DNA from: Rhodanobacter denitrificans
GTDB lineage: Bacteria > Pseudomonadota > Gammaproteobacteria > Xanthomonadales > Rhodanobacteraceae
Assembly (NCBI GenBank): GCA_017848855.1
Contig: JAFIHF010000038.1
Span: 1-64,000, forward strand
DNA: 64,000 nt
Direction of reading: 5' to 3'
The notes below the pieces were generated by a model, which did no database searches, was not told the origin of the DNA, and saw only the letters and a list, made by a program, of their open reading frames with translations. Shown here one piece after another: positions 39,562 to 47,944 of the stretch. The position numbers and the translations under genes are program-made. The first letter of the stretch is position 1; each line of letters opens with the position of its first letter.

Positions 39562-40425
39562 ATGCGACTTCGCCTGCCGCTGGCCTTGGCCACCTTCGCC
39601 CTGTTTGCCGGCTGCGCCGCCGTGCCGCCGCGACCCGCCACGGCGCCCGCGCCCGCCGCCAACGACAACCTCGACGCGGTGGCGTGGGCGCAGACCGCGA
39701 TCGAACACGACCTGGTCTACCTGCAGACCTACCGCGATGCGCAATCGCGCCTGCTGGCCGCGCTGCACGACCCGCAGTGGGACGCGCTGACCCGCGAGGA
39801 CCGCGCGGCACCCGCCGCCGGCCTGCCGCCCGCGGTGGTGCTGGACATCGACGAGACCGTGCTGGACAACTCGCCCTACCAGGCCCGGCTGGTGAAGAGC
39901 GGCGGCGCCTACGACGAGGCCGGCTGGGCCGCCTGGTGCAAGGAGCAGCGCGCCCGCGCCCTGCCCGGCGCGCTGGCCTTCACCCGCTACGCCGCCGCGC
40001 ACGGCATCGCGGTGATCTACATCTCCAACCGCGCCCAGGACCTGGACACGGCCACGCTGGCGAACCTGCGCACGCTTGGCTTCCCGGTGTCCGGCGCCGA
40101 CGCCTTCCTCGGCCTGGGTACGGTGGTGCCGGGCTGCGAGCAGGTGGGCACCGAGAAGGGCTGCCGCCGCCAGCTGGTCAGCCGCAAGTACCGCGTGCTG
40201 ATGCAGTTCGGCGATCAGCTGAGCGATTTCGTGGACGTCGCCGCGAACACCGCGGCCGGCCGCCGGCAGGCCATCGAGGGCTATCTGGACTGGGTCGGCA
40301 CGCGCTGGTTCGTGCTACCCAATCCCACCTACGGCGCCTGGGAGCCCGCGCTGTTCAACAACGACTGGAGCGCACCGCCGGCGAAACGGCGCCAGCAGAA
40401 GCTGAATGCGTTACGATACAACTAA
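39562..40425 (+). CDS. HAD acid phosphatase lipoprotein (class B/C, e(P4)-like 5'-nucleotidase)
   Basis: A 287-residue lipoprotein: signal LPLALATFALFAGC with the lipobox LFAGC at residues about 14-18. The catalytic HAD motif I is VVLDIDETVLDNSPYQ (near 93), the cap with W-rich WAAWCKEQRARALPGAL, motif II IYISNRAQD near 153, and motif III/IV LMQFGDQLSDF near 213. This matches Haemophilus e(P4) and related surface nucleotidases, which release phosphate from NMN and nucleotides. The last residues (LNALRYN) lie in an unusually AT-rich segment. Probably outer-membrane or periplasmic. Confidence 0.88.
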   Translation: MRLRLPLALATFALFAGCAAVPPRPATAPAPAANDNLDAVAWAQTAIEHDLVYLQTYRDAQSRLLAALHDPQWDALTREDRAAPAAGLPPAVVLDIDETVLDNSPYQARLVKSGGAYDEAGWAAWCKEQRARALPGALAFTRYAAAHGIAVIYISNRAQDLDTATLANLRTLGFPVSGADAFLGLGTVVPGCEQVGTEKGCRRQLVSRKYRVLMQFGDQLSDFVDVAANTAAGRRQAIEGYLDWVGTRWFVLPNPTYGAWEPALFNNDWSAPPAKRRQQKLNALRYN

Positions 40426-40807
40426 TAGAAACAGTAAGTTACAACACAAAACAAAAGTGTTGCCTCAAGTTTTACGGCCCGCTAATATCTGCCCCGCCTA
40501 CCTGCTGCTGACCGCAAGTTTCCGCAGGCAAGGCCATTTCCCACCGGCTCCGCCGGATTGCCCCGCGAGGCTTTGCCCGCGGGGTTTTCTTTGGCTTTTG
40601 CGATCGTCCTGATCGCGAAGATCAAACGGGCGATCTGTGCCTTTGCGATCATCCCTGATCGCGAAGATCACACGGGCGGCCATCCATGGCCGCACTTTTC
40701 ACAAGGGCCTTTGCCATCGCCCTTGACCGCAGGTTTCTGCGATCCGCCCTTGTTCGCCGCTTGCCGCAGCGCTTACCCTGACCCGCCCCCACCCACTGGA
40801 TACGCCC
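40426..40807. other. 382-bp gap with terminator, hairpins and a copy of the 66-bp repeat
   Basis: No gene. It holds an AT-rich start (40426-40470) with a CAACAC/GTGTTG hairpin; a terminator (40561-40591); two partial units of the 66-bp repeat (40600-40705) with the same TCC(C)T loops; and then GC-rich sequence before the next lipoprotein gene. Confidence 0.75.
40561..40591 (+). terminator. Rho-independent terminator downstream of the acid phosphatase
   Basis: CCCCGCG and CGCGGGG pair around AGGCTTTGCC, followed by TTTTCTTT. Confidence 0.75.
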
Positions 40808-41713
40808 ATGCGCTTCCGCTCGCTCCGTCGCAGCTTGCTGCCCTTCGTCGCCGTGCTGGCGCTGGCCGCCTGCCACAACCAGGACGAGGCCGCCCAGGTC
40901 GGCGGCAGCACGCCGGAGGCGGCGCTGCAGGGCTCGATCGAGCTGCTCAAGGCCGGCGACTTCAACGGCCTGTGGAAGCACGCGCTGCCGCCGGCCGACT
41001 ACGCTACCCTGCGCGCGGACTGGAGCCGCCACAACGCGAACCAGCCGCCGGTCAGCGCCGCGGACAAGCTGCGCTTCGACGAGGCCGTGCAGAAGCTCAC
41101 CGGCCCGGATGCGCAGGACAAGCTCTACGCCGAGCTGCAGCCCAAGCTCAGCCAGATGGAGCAGCAGTACAAGGACCAGCTGCCGGTGCTGATCAGCGTG
41201 GGCGACGCCCTGCTGAAGAACGGCGTGGCGAAGAACCCGAACCTGGACAGCGAGCAGAAGGCCCAGGCGAACCAACTGCTCGACGTGCTGCAGCCGTGGG
41301 CGCAGCAGGCGCCGTGGTTCGACCAGGCCAAGGCGAAGCAGGCGGTGGGCGTACTGGTGGCCACCGCGCGCCAGCTCGACCTCAAGAGCCCGGAGCAGCT
41401 GCGCACGCTGGACTTCGACGCCGCGATGGCGAAATACGCCACCGGCTACACCGGCCTCAAGCAGCTGCTGGCGCTGTACGGCCTGTCGGTGGACGCGGCG
41501 CTGGATTCGGCGAAGCTCAGCACGCTCTCCAGCAAGGACGGCCGCGCGGTGGTGAAGGTCGACTACACCCTGCTCGGCAAGCCGCTGGCCGCCGAATCCA
41601 CCCTGGTGCAGCAGGACGGCCGCTGGTACAGCGAAGCGCTGATCCGCAACGTGCGCGAGGCGCACGAGCGCCTGCAGCAGCCGGCGGTGGCCGGCAGCGC
41701 GGTGGCGAACTGA
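40808..41713 (+). CDS. Hypothetical lipoprotein, 301 residues
   Basis: I do not recognise a specific family. The lipobox LALAAC (residues about 18-23) follows a hydrophobic signal, so it is a lipoprotein. The mature part is helical with charged, Gln-rich stretches (LSQMEQQYKDQLPVL, SEQKAQANQLLD) and a C-terminal beta-like unit with AVVKVDYTLLGKPL and STLVQQDGRWYSEALIRNV, which resembles the end of nuclear-transport-factor-2-like or DUF4878-type lipoproteins. It ends at a REPIN and the plsB gene follows. Confidence 0.72.
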   Translation: MRFRSLRRSLLPFVAVLALAACHNQDEAAQVGGSTPEAALQGSIELLKAGDFNGLWKHALPPADYATLRADWSRHNANQPPVSAADKLRFDEAVQKLTGPDAQDKLYAELQPKLSQMEQQYKDQLPVLISVGDALLKNGVAKNPNLDSEQKAQANQLLDVLQPWAQQAPWFDQAKAKQAVGVLVATARQLDLKSPEQLRTLDFDAAMAKYATGYTGLKQLLALYGLSVDAALDSAKLSTLSSKDGRAVVKVDYTLLGKPLAAESTLVQQDGRWYSEALIRNVREAHERLQQPAVAGSAVAN

Positions 41714-41726
41714 TGCCTGCCGCCCC

Positions 41727-41802
41727 GTAGGAGCGCACCCTGTGCGCGAATGCTTTTGCTCCGATCGGCGCCAGAGCATTCGCGCACAGGGTGCGCTCCT
41801 AC
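41727..41802. repeat. REPIN-type paired inverted repeat (family A), opposite orientation
   Basis: Arms 41727-41754 and 41775-41802 are exact 28-nt complements (GTAGGAGCGCACCC...AATGCT). The loop TTTGCTCCGATCGG is the reverse complement of the loop in the element at 15720-15797, so this is the same element inverted. Confidence 0.92.
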
Positions 41803-41853
41803 AGTGCTCCACACCCGAGCATGGTTTTACGGGCCAGCCGGTAGAATAGGCGG

Positions 41854-44526
41854 ATGCAGAACATTTCCATCGCGGATCCCCCCCGTCGCCGCAACCCCTG
41901 GTGGTTCCACCTGGCCGGGCAGCTGCTGCAGCCCTGGGTGCGCATCCGCCGCGACCCGGCGGAGCCGGCCAGCCTGCTGAAGGCGGGCATGCCGGTCTGC
42001 TACGTGATCGAGCGCGACGGCTTCTCCGACGCGCTGATCCTCGACCGCGCCTGCCGCGAGGCAGGCCTGCCCAGCCCGCTGCAGCCGCTGGCCGGCACCC
42101 GCCGCAAGCGCTCGGTGTTCGCGCTGATGCGCCGCGACGGCTGGCTGTTCGGGCGCAAGCGCCACCGTTCGCCGACCGAGCCGCTGGGCCAGTTGGTGCA
42201 TTCGCTGGAAGGCATGCCCGAGGCCGACATCCAGATCGTGCCGGTGTCGATCTACGTGGGCCGCGCGCCGAACCGCGATTCGGGCTGGTTCAGCGTGCTG
42301 TTCTCCGAGAACTGGGTGATGGTGGGCCGCTTCCGCCGCCTGCTGGCGCTGCTGCTGAACGGCCGCGACACCACCGTGCATTTCGCCGCGCCGGTGTCGC
42401 TGCGCGAGGTACTGGCCGAGTCCGGCGAGCTTCCGCCGCCGCGCTTCGCGCGCAAGCTGGCGCGCGTGCTGCGCACGCATTTCCGGCGCATCCGCGCCGC
42501 GGTGATCGGCCCCGACCTCTCGCACCGCCGCACCGTGGTGGACGACGTGCTGCGCGCCGAGCCGGTGCGCGCGGCGATCGCCGCCACCGCGGCGAAGGAG
42601 AAGATCAGCGAGGCCAAGGCCTGGCGCCGCGCGCAGAAGATGATGCTGGAGATCGCCGCCGACTACTCGCACCCGGTGGTGCGCTCGGTGTCGTTCCTGC
42701 TGTCGAACTTCTGGAACAAGCTGTACGACGGCATCGCGATGCACCACTTCGACAAGGCCCGCGCCGCCGCGCCGGGCTTCGAGGTGGTGTACGTGCCCAG
42801 CCACCGCAGCCATGCCGACTACCTGCTGCTCAGCTACCAGCTGCACATGTCCGGCGTGGTGCCGCCGCACATCGCCGCCGGAGTGAACCTCAACCTGCCG
42901 CTGATCGGGCCGATCCTGCGCCGCGGCGGCGCGTTCTTCATGCGCCGCACGTTCAAGGGCAACGCGATGTACTCGGTGATCTTCAACGAGTACATGGCGC
43001 AGCTGATCGACCGCGGCGTGCCGATGGAATACTTCATCGAGGGCGGCCGCTCGCGCACCGGGCGCCTGCTGGCGCCGCGCGCCGGCCTGCTGTCGATGAC
43101 CGTGCGCGCGTTTCTGCGCGCACCGCGCCGGCCGGTGCTGTTCCAGCCGGTGTACATCGGCTACGAGAAGCTGATGGAGGGCAAGAGCTACGCCGGCGAG
43201 CTCAGCGGCCAGCCGAAGGAGAAGGAAACCCTGCTCGCCCTGCTGCGCGGCATCGGCGGGCTGTTCAAGCAGCGCTACGGCCACGTCACGATCAACTTCG
43301 GCGAACCGATCGAGCTGAGCCCGCTGCTCGATGCGGCCAGCACGGACTGGCGCAGCGCCGGCGCCGATCCCGACAGCCGCCCCGAGTGGCTGAGCCGCGT
43401 GGTCGACCAGCTCGCCGAGCGCATCCAGGTCAACGTCAACCGCGCCGCCGACGTCAACCCGATCAACCTGCTCGCGCTCAGCCTGCTGGCCACGCCCAAG
43501 CACGCGATGGCCGAGAACGACCTGCTGGCCCAGCTCGAACTCACCAAGTCGCTGCTGCTGGAGCTGCCCTACTCCGACCGCGTCACGATCACGCCGATGG
43601 ACCCGGTCGGCATCATCGCCTACGGCGAGCAGATGGGCTGGATCCGCCGCATCAAGCACCCGCTGGGCGACGTGCTCGACGTGGAAGGCGAGCAGGCGGT
43701 GCTGCTCAGCTACTTCCGCAACAACGTGCTGCACCTGGTCGCCGCCGCCGCGTGGGTGGCCTGCTGCTTCCTCAACAACCGGCGCATGTCGCGCGCCTCG
43801 GTGCAGCGGCTGGGCCGCATCATCTACCCGTTCCTGCAGGGCGAGCTGTTCCTGGCCTGGGACGAGGAAGGCTTCGGCGCGCAGCTGCAGGCCACCATCG
43901 ACTTCTTCGTGCGCCGCGGCCTGCTCGAAGCCACCGGCGAGGGCCGCATGCTGGAGCGCGCGCCCGGCCAGGACGACAGCGCGTTCCAGCTCCGGATCAT
44001 CGCGCGCAGCCTGATCCAGGCCTTCGAGCGCTACTACATCGCGATCGCCGCACTGGCCAAGCACGGCCCGCACGCTCTCACCGCCGCCGAGCTGGAAACC
44101 ACCTGCACGCTCACCGCGCAGCGGCTGTCCCTGCTCAACGAACTGAACGCGCCGGAGTTCTTCGACAAGGCGCTGTTCCGCGGCTTCATCCAGAAGCTGC
44201 GCGAACGCAAGGTGGTGTGGACCGACGAGGCCGGCAAGCTCGACTACGACAGCGCGCTGGACGACATGGTGCGCGACGCGCGGGTGATCCTGTCGCGCGA
44301 GATGCGCCACTCCATCCTCAAGGTCACGCCCGGCGGCGAGCGCGAGCCCGCGGCCGCCGAGCCGGCGCCCGAACCCGCCGCCTCGGCGCCGGCCGCCGAT
44401 GCCGGCGCGGAACTGCACCAGCGCCACGTGGCCGCCGAGCACGCGAGCCATCGCGCGCATCCCGCCGACACCCCCGCGGGCACGGGCGAGGAAACCGAAG
44501 GCACGCAGCGCGACCTGCCGCTGTGA
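41854..44526 (+). CDS. plsB: Glycerol-3-phosphate acyltransferase PlsB
   Basis: Transfers an acyl chain from acyl-ACP or acyl-CoA to position 1 of glycerol 3-phosphate, the first step of phospholipid synthesis, at the inner membrane. The 890-residue protein has block I YVPSHRSHADYLLL near residue 310 (HX4D), block II GAFFMRRTFKG near 363, block III FIEGGRSRTGRL and block IV QPVYIGYEKL further on. A Pro/Ala-rich tail closes the C-terminus. TAGAAT at 41842-41847 lies unusually close to the start, suggesting a very short leader. GpsA (13 kb) makes the substrate. Confidence 0.96.
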   Translation: MQNISIADPPRRRNPWWFHLAGQLLQPWVRIRRDPAEPASLLKAGMPVCYVIERDGFSDALILDRACREAGLPSPLQPLAGTRRKRSVFALMRRDGWLFGRKRHRSPTEPLGQLVHSLEGMPEADIQIVPVSIYVGRAPNRDSGWFSVLFSENWVMVGRFRRLLALLLNGRDTTVHFAAPVSLREVLAESGELPPPRFARKLARVLRTHFRRIRAAVIGPDLSHRRTVVDDVLRAEPVRAAIAATAAKEKISEAKAWRRAQKMMLEIAADYSHPVVRSVSFLLSNFWNKLYDGIAMHHFDKARAAAPGFEVVYVPSHRSHADYLLLSYQLHMSGVVPPHIAAGVNLNLPLIGPILRRGGAFFMRRTFKGNAMYSVIFNEYMAQLIDRGVPMEYFIEGGRSRTGRLLAPRAGLLSMTVRAFLRAPRRPVLFQPVYIGYEKLMEGKSYAGELSGQPKEKETLLALLRGIGGLFKQRYGHVTINFGEPIELSPLLDAASTDWRSAGADPDSRPEWLSRVVDQLAERIQVNVNRAADVNPINLLALSLLATPKHAMAENDLLAQLELTKSLLLELPYSDRVTITPMDPVGIIAYGEQMGWIRRIKHPLGDVLDVEGEQAVLLSYFRNNVLHLVAAAAWVACCFLNNRRMSRASVQRLGRIIYPFLQGELFLAWDEEGFGAQLQATIDFFVRRGLLEATGEGRMLERAPGQDDSAFQLRIIARSLIQAFERYYIAIAALAKHGPHALTAAELETTCTLTAQRLSLLNELNAPEFFDKALFRGFIQKLRERKVVWTDEAGKLDYDSALDDMVRDARVILSREMRHSILKVTPGGEREPAAAEPAPEPAASAPAADAGAELHQRHVAAEHASHRAHPADTPAGTGEETEGTQRDLPL

Positions 44527-44556
44527 CGACCCACCATCCTTTGCAGGCATGACGCC

Positions 44557-45306
44557 ATGAACGAGCAGCCCACCACCCATTTCGGATTCCGCGACGTGCC
44601 CGTCGCCGACAAGCAGAAGCTGGTCGGCCAGGTGTTCACCTCGGTCGCCAGGAACTACGACCTGATGAACGACCTGATGTCGTTCGGCATCCACCGCCTG
44701 TGGAAGCGCCACTTTGTGGCAGTGAGCGGCGTGCGCAGGGGCGACCGCGTGCTGGATCTGGCCGGCGGCACCGGCGACATCGCCGCCCTGCTCAAGCCCG
44801 TGGTGGGCGAGCAGGGCGAGGTCGTCGTCGGCGACATCAACGCCGCGATGCTCGGCGTGGGCCGCGACCGCCTCACCGACCGCGGCCTCGTCGGCGGCCT
44901 GCGCTGGGCCCAGCTCAACGCCGAATGCCTGCCGTTCCCCGATAACAGCTTCGACGCGGTGACCATGGCCTTCGGCCTGCGCAACGTCACCGACAAGGAC
45001 AAGGCGCTGGCCGACATCTGCCGCGTGCTGAAACCCGGCGGCCGCGCCCTGGTGCTGGAGTTCTCGCGCGTGCAGAGCGAACTGTTCGGCAAGCTCTACG
45101 ACTTCCACTCGTTCAAGGTGCTGCCCAAGCTCGGCCGCCTGTTCGCCGGCGACGCCGACAGCTACCAGTACCTCGCCGAATCCATCCGCAAGCACCCCGA
45201 CCAACAGACGCTGAAAGGCATGATGGAACGCGCCGGCTTCGGCAAGGTCGAGGTGCGCAACCTCAGCAACGGCATCGTGGCGATCCATCGGGCGTACAAG
45301 TTCTGA
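44557..45306 (+). CDS. ubiE: Ubiquinone/menaquinone C-methyltransferase UbiE
   Basis: SAM-dependent methylation of demethylmenaquinone and the ubiquinone precursor; cytoplasmic, membrane-associated. The 249-residue protein has the family pattern [32 protein letters not shown] at the N-terminus, motif [16 protein letters not shown] near residue 65, and the C-terminal signatures [16 protein letters not shown] and [20 protein letters not shown]. Thirty bases downstream of plsB; the rest of the ubi operon is not here. Confidence 0.97.
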   Translation: MNEQPTTHFGFRDVPVADKQKLVGQVFTSVARNYDLMNDLMSFGIHRLWKRHFVAVSGVRRGDRVLDLAGGTGDIAALLKPVVGEQGEVVVGDINAAMLGVGRDRLTDRGLVGGLRWAQLNAECLPFPDNSFDAVTMAFGLRNVTDKDKALADICRVLKPGGRALVLEFSRVQSELFGKLYDFHSFKVLPKLGRLFAGDADSYQYLAESIRKHPDQQTLKGMMERAGFGKVEVRNLSNGIVAIHRAYKF

Positions 45307-45312
45307 AGGCCC

Positions 45313-45377
45313 GTAGGTCGGGATTCATCCCGACACCAGCGCTCCGGCAAGCCCGGTCGGGATGAATCCCGACCCAC
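45313..45377. repeat. REPIN-type paired inverted repeat (family B)
   Basis: GTAGGTCGGGATTCATCCCGAC at 45313-45334 and its near-complement at 45356-45377 flank a short loop between ubiE and the DUF2249 gene. Further copies are at 50658-50812. Confidence 0.85.
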
Positions 45378-45389
45378 GGCGCTCCTTGC

Positions 45390-45403
45390 CTGATCCAGAT
45401 CAG
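45390..45403 (+). promoter_or_regulatory. FNR/Anr-type box upstream of the DUF2249 gene
   Basis: CTGATCCAGATCAG matches TTGAT-N4-ATCAA in 8 of 10 positions. Its centre (45396.5) is 41.5 bp before a start point placed 7 bp after TAGCGT (45426-45431), the geometry of class II FNR promoters. An oxygen- or nitric-oxide-sensing regulator would fit DUF2249 biology. Pattern inference only. Confidence 0.5.
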
Positions 45404-45461
45404 TGGCGACCACGGCGCCGCGGCGTAGCGTGTGGGCTCCCCTTACCCCCGAGCCCCCGGC

Positions 45462-45728
45462 ATGAGCATCGAAACGTTCACCGAAGTCAATACCCACCTG
45501 TTCGACGCGCGCGGCGTGGCGCGGCGTTTCCGCCACTCGGCGATCTTCGGCGCGCTCGGCGCGCTGCGCAACGGCGAGACGATGCGCTTCGTCAACGACC
45601 ACGACCCGATCCCGCTGATCGCGCAGCTGCGCGACCGCCTCGGCGACCACATCACCGTGACCTACCGCCAGCGCGACGCCGACGCGGTGGTGATCGACTT
45701 CGGCATCGTCGGCTTGCCGGAGGAGTGA
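45462..45728 (+). CDS. DUF2249 domain protein
   Basis: An 88-residue protein with the DUF2249 pattern: LFDARGVARRFRHSAIFGALGALRNGETMRFVNDHDPIPL and the closing VVIDF. DUF2249 domains (also fused to hemerythrin) are often encoded near nitrogen-oxide and iron-sulfur functions, but no reaction is established. The FNR-type box upstream suggests low-oxygen induction. It overlaps the following gene by 1 bp (stop TGA/ATG). Confidence 0.75.
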   Translation: MSIETFTEVNTHLFDARGVARRFRHSAIFGALGALRNGETMRFVNDHDPIPLIAQLRDRLGDHITVTYRQRDADAVVIDFGIVGLPEE

Positions 45729-46342
45729 TGGACTACCCCGCGTTCTTCGACGAGGCGCCCAGCATCTTCGTGCGCGATCCGCTGGCCGACTTCCTCGGCG
45801 CCGCCGAGGGCGGCCTCATCGAATACCGCTATATCGATGCGGTGCGCCTCGCCGGCCACTCCTGCCCCACCGTGGCCGGCGCCTGGCTCACCGCGCGCGC
45901 GGCGCTGCGCGCGCTGTATCCGGACGAACCGGCCGAGCGCGGCGGCGTCGCGGTGCGCATGCCCGCGCCGGTGGACGCGGGCGTCACCGGGGTGATCTCG
46001 CAGGTGCTCACCCTGGTCACCGGCGCCGCCGCCGAGAACGGCTTCCACGGCATCGGCGGCCAGTTCGTGCGCCAGGGCCTGCTCGACTTCACCAATGCGT
46101 CCGGCACCGGCGCGATCCGCTTCACGCGCACGGACACCGGCGCCGCTGTGACGGTGGAGCTCGACCTCTCCAGCGTGGCGCCCGCGCCGCAGGTGCGCGC
46201 GCTGATGGGCGCGGCGATGCACCCCGACGCCACCGCCGAACAGCGCAAGGCGTTCGGCATCGCCTGGCAGGATCGCGTGCGCCGCCTGCTGCTGGAGCAC
46301 GCCGATGACCCCGCCGTGCTGCGCGTAACGCGGCTCGACTGA
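45728..46342 (+). CDS. Conserved protein, FmdE-like Cys-containing domain (uncertain)
   Basis: A 204-residue soluble protein translated with the DUF2249 gene (TGATG overlap). The segment VRLAGHSCPTVAGAWLTARAAL near residue 40 resembles the H-x-C-P core of FmdE (formylmethanofuran dehydrogenase subunit E) domains; this is a weak likeness. The rest has VISQVLTLVTGAAAENGFHGIGGQFVRQ. Such DUF2249/FmdE-like pairs are not described to my knowledge. Could be an iron-sulfur or redox accessory under low oxygen. Confidence 0.6.
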   Translation: MDYPAFFDEAPSIFVRDPLADFLGAAEGGLIEYRYIDAVRLAGHSCPTVAGAWLTARAALRALYPDEPAERGGVAVRMPAPVDAGVTGVISQVLTLVTGAAAENGFHGIGGQFVRQGLLDFTNASGTGAIRFTRTDTGAAVTVELDLSSVAPAPQVRALMGAAMHPDATAEQRKAFGIAWQDRVRRLLLEHADDPAVLRVTRLD

Positions 46343-46350
46343 GCCGCGCA

Positions 46351-47040
46351 TCAACCGGCGCGCAGATCCCGCAGCCAGGTGCCGGCGCGACGCGCCTCGT
46401 CCTCGTGCTCCGCGTCGCGCCAGCTCTCGGCCAGCGCCGCGGCGTACCACTCGCGCATCGCCGGCAGGTCGAGCAGGCGCTGCGCGTAGGCCATCGCAGC
46501 CTCGCTCAACTCCAAGCCGTAGCTCTGGATGCGGAACGCCACCGGCGCGTAGAACGCGTCGACCGCGGTGAACGCCTTGCCGGCGAGGAACGGGCCGCCG
46601 AAGCGCGCCAGCCCCTCGTTCCACAGCTCCTCGATGCGGGCCAGATCCTTGCGCAGCGCTTCGCTCGGCGCATCGATGCGCACACGGACGCCGCAGTTCA
46701 TCGTGCACACGCTGCGCAACGCGGGGAAGCCGGCGTGCATCTCGGCGGCGGCACAGCGCGCCCATGCGCGCGCCTGCGCATCGGCGGGCCACACGGCGGG
46801 ATGCCGTTCGGCCACGTATTCGGCGATCGCCAGCGAATCCCACACCACGGTGTCGCCATCGCGCAAGCACGGCACCTTGCCGGTGGGCGAGAACGCGCGG
46901 AATTCGTCCCAGTTCGCGCCGGCCCCACCGAGGAACGGCACCAGCCGCTCGTCGAACGGAATGCCCAGTTCGCGCAGCAGCACCCACGGCCGCAGCGACC
47001 ACGAGGAGTAGTTCTTGTTGGCGATGTAGAGCTCGTACAT
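46351..47040 (-). CDS. Glutathione S-transferase family protein
   Basis: A 229-residue GST. The N-terminal thioredoxin-fold domain has IANKNYSSWSLRPWVLL (the catalytic Ser lies in this loop), the cis-Pro at GKVPCL and DSLAIAEYVAERHP; the C-terminal helical domain follows with FVDAFYAPVAFR-like segments. This subgroup is annotated as generic GST, probably detoxification or redox. It is convergent with the FmdE-like gene and 67 bp downstream of the phenazine-like gene. Confidence 0.88.
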   Translation of the reverse strand: MYELYIANKNYSSWSLRPWVLLRELGIPFDERLVPFLGGAGANWDEFRAFSPTGKVPCLRDGDTVVWDSLAIAEYVAERHPAVWPADAQARAWARCAAAEMHAGFPALRSVCTMNCGVRVRIDAPSEALRKDLARIEELWNEGLARFGGPFLAGKAFTAVDAFYAPVAFRIQSYGLELSEAAMAYAQRLLDLPAMREWYAAALAESWRDAEHEDEARRAGTWLRDLRAG

Positions 47041-47107
47041 GCGGCACTCCCTACGATTGAAGGTCAGGACGATACGGCCGGCGCCGTCGATGCCACGCCG
47101 GGCATGG

Positions 47108-47944
47108 CTACATCAGCCGCGCCGCGCCGGAAACGCGGATGGAACTGCCCGGCGCCGATGGAATCCCGGCCCGGAGCCGCGAAGGGCTGCCCATGTCCTC
47201 GCCCTGCAGCACCTCGATGTCGCCGCCGTGCGGCCAACCGAGGTCGCGCAGGTAGCCGGCGAAGGCCGCGGTCGCGGCGCCCGTGGCCGGATCCTCGTAG
47301 ACGCCGCCGGAGGCGAAGGGATTGCGGGCATGGAAACGCCGCGGCGTCTCCGCATGGGCGAGCAGGATGGTGACCAGCCCGGCGCGGCGCATCAGCGCGC
47401 GACCGGCGTCCAGTTCGTAGCGCATGGCCGCCAGCGCTTCGCGGCTGCGCAGGGCCAGCGCGAGATGATCCGCTCCGGCGTGGATCAGCGCAGGCGGCAG
47501 GCGTGGGTCGAGGTCCGCGTGCGTGTAGCCGAACAAGGCCAGCGCCTCGTCCACCGGCGCCTGCGGTGCGGGCGCGCTGCGTGTCGGCGGCGACTGCAAC
47601 GCCGCACTCAGCAGGCCGGCCGCGCTGCGGCCTTCGACCGTGATCTTCGCCTCGTTGAGGGTCAAGGCGAATACGCCGTCGCCGTGCGCGAGCGCCAGGG
47701 CCGCGCCCAGCGCGATCGTGGCATGGCCGCAGAACGGCACCTCGGATTCGGGCGAGAAATAGCGCACCCGCCAGCCATCGCCCTGGCGCGCGGCGAAAAC
47801 GGTTTCCGAATAGCCGACCTCCGCGGCGATCCGCTGCATCGCCGCCGGGGTCGGCAACGCGTCGGCGATCAGCACGCCCGCCGGGTTGCCGCCGGCATCG
47901 CCATCGGCAAAGGCCGCGATGCGCAGAACCTCGGCGCCGCTCAT
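47108..47944 (-). CDS. PhzF-family isomerase-like protein
   Basis: A 278-residue protein of the PhzF/diaminopimelate-epimerase-fold family. The N-terminal GNPAGVLI segment and the catalytic Glu in GYSETVFA near residue 45 are present, as are ESEVPFCGHATIAL near 78 and DPATGAATAAFAGYL near 220. Most such proteins are not part of phenazine pathways and their substrates are unknown. Its start overlaps the stop of the EamA gene (ATGA), so the two are co-translated. Confidence 0.88.
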   Translation of the reverse strand: MSGAEVLRIAAFADGDAGGNPAGVLIADALPTPAAMQRIAAEVGYSETVFAARQGDGWRVRYFSPESEVPFCGHATIALGAALALAHGDGVFALTLNEAKITVEGRSAAGLLSAALQSPPTRSAPAPQAPVDEALALFGYTHADLDPRLPPALIHAGADHLALALRSREALAAMRYELDAGRALMRRAGLVTILLAHAETPRRFHARNPFASGGVYEDPATGAATAAFAGYLRDLGWPHGGDIEVLQGEDMGSPSRLRAGIPSAPGSSIRVSGAARLM

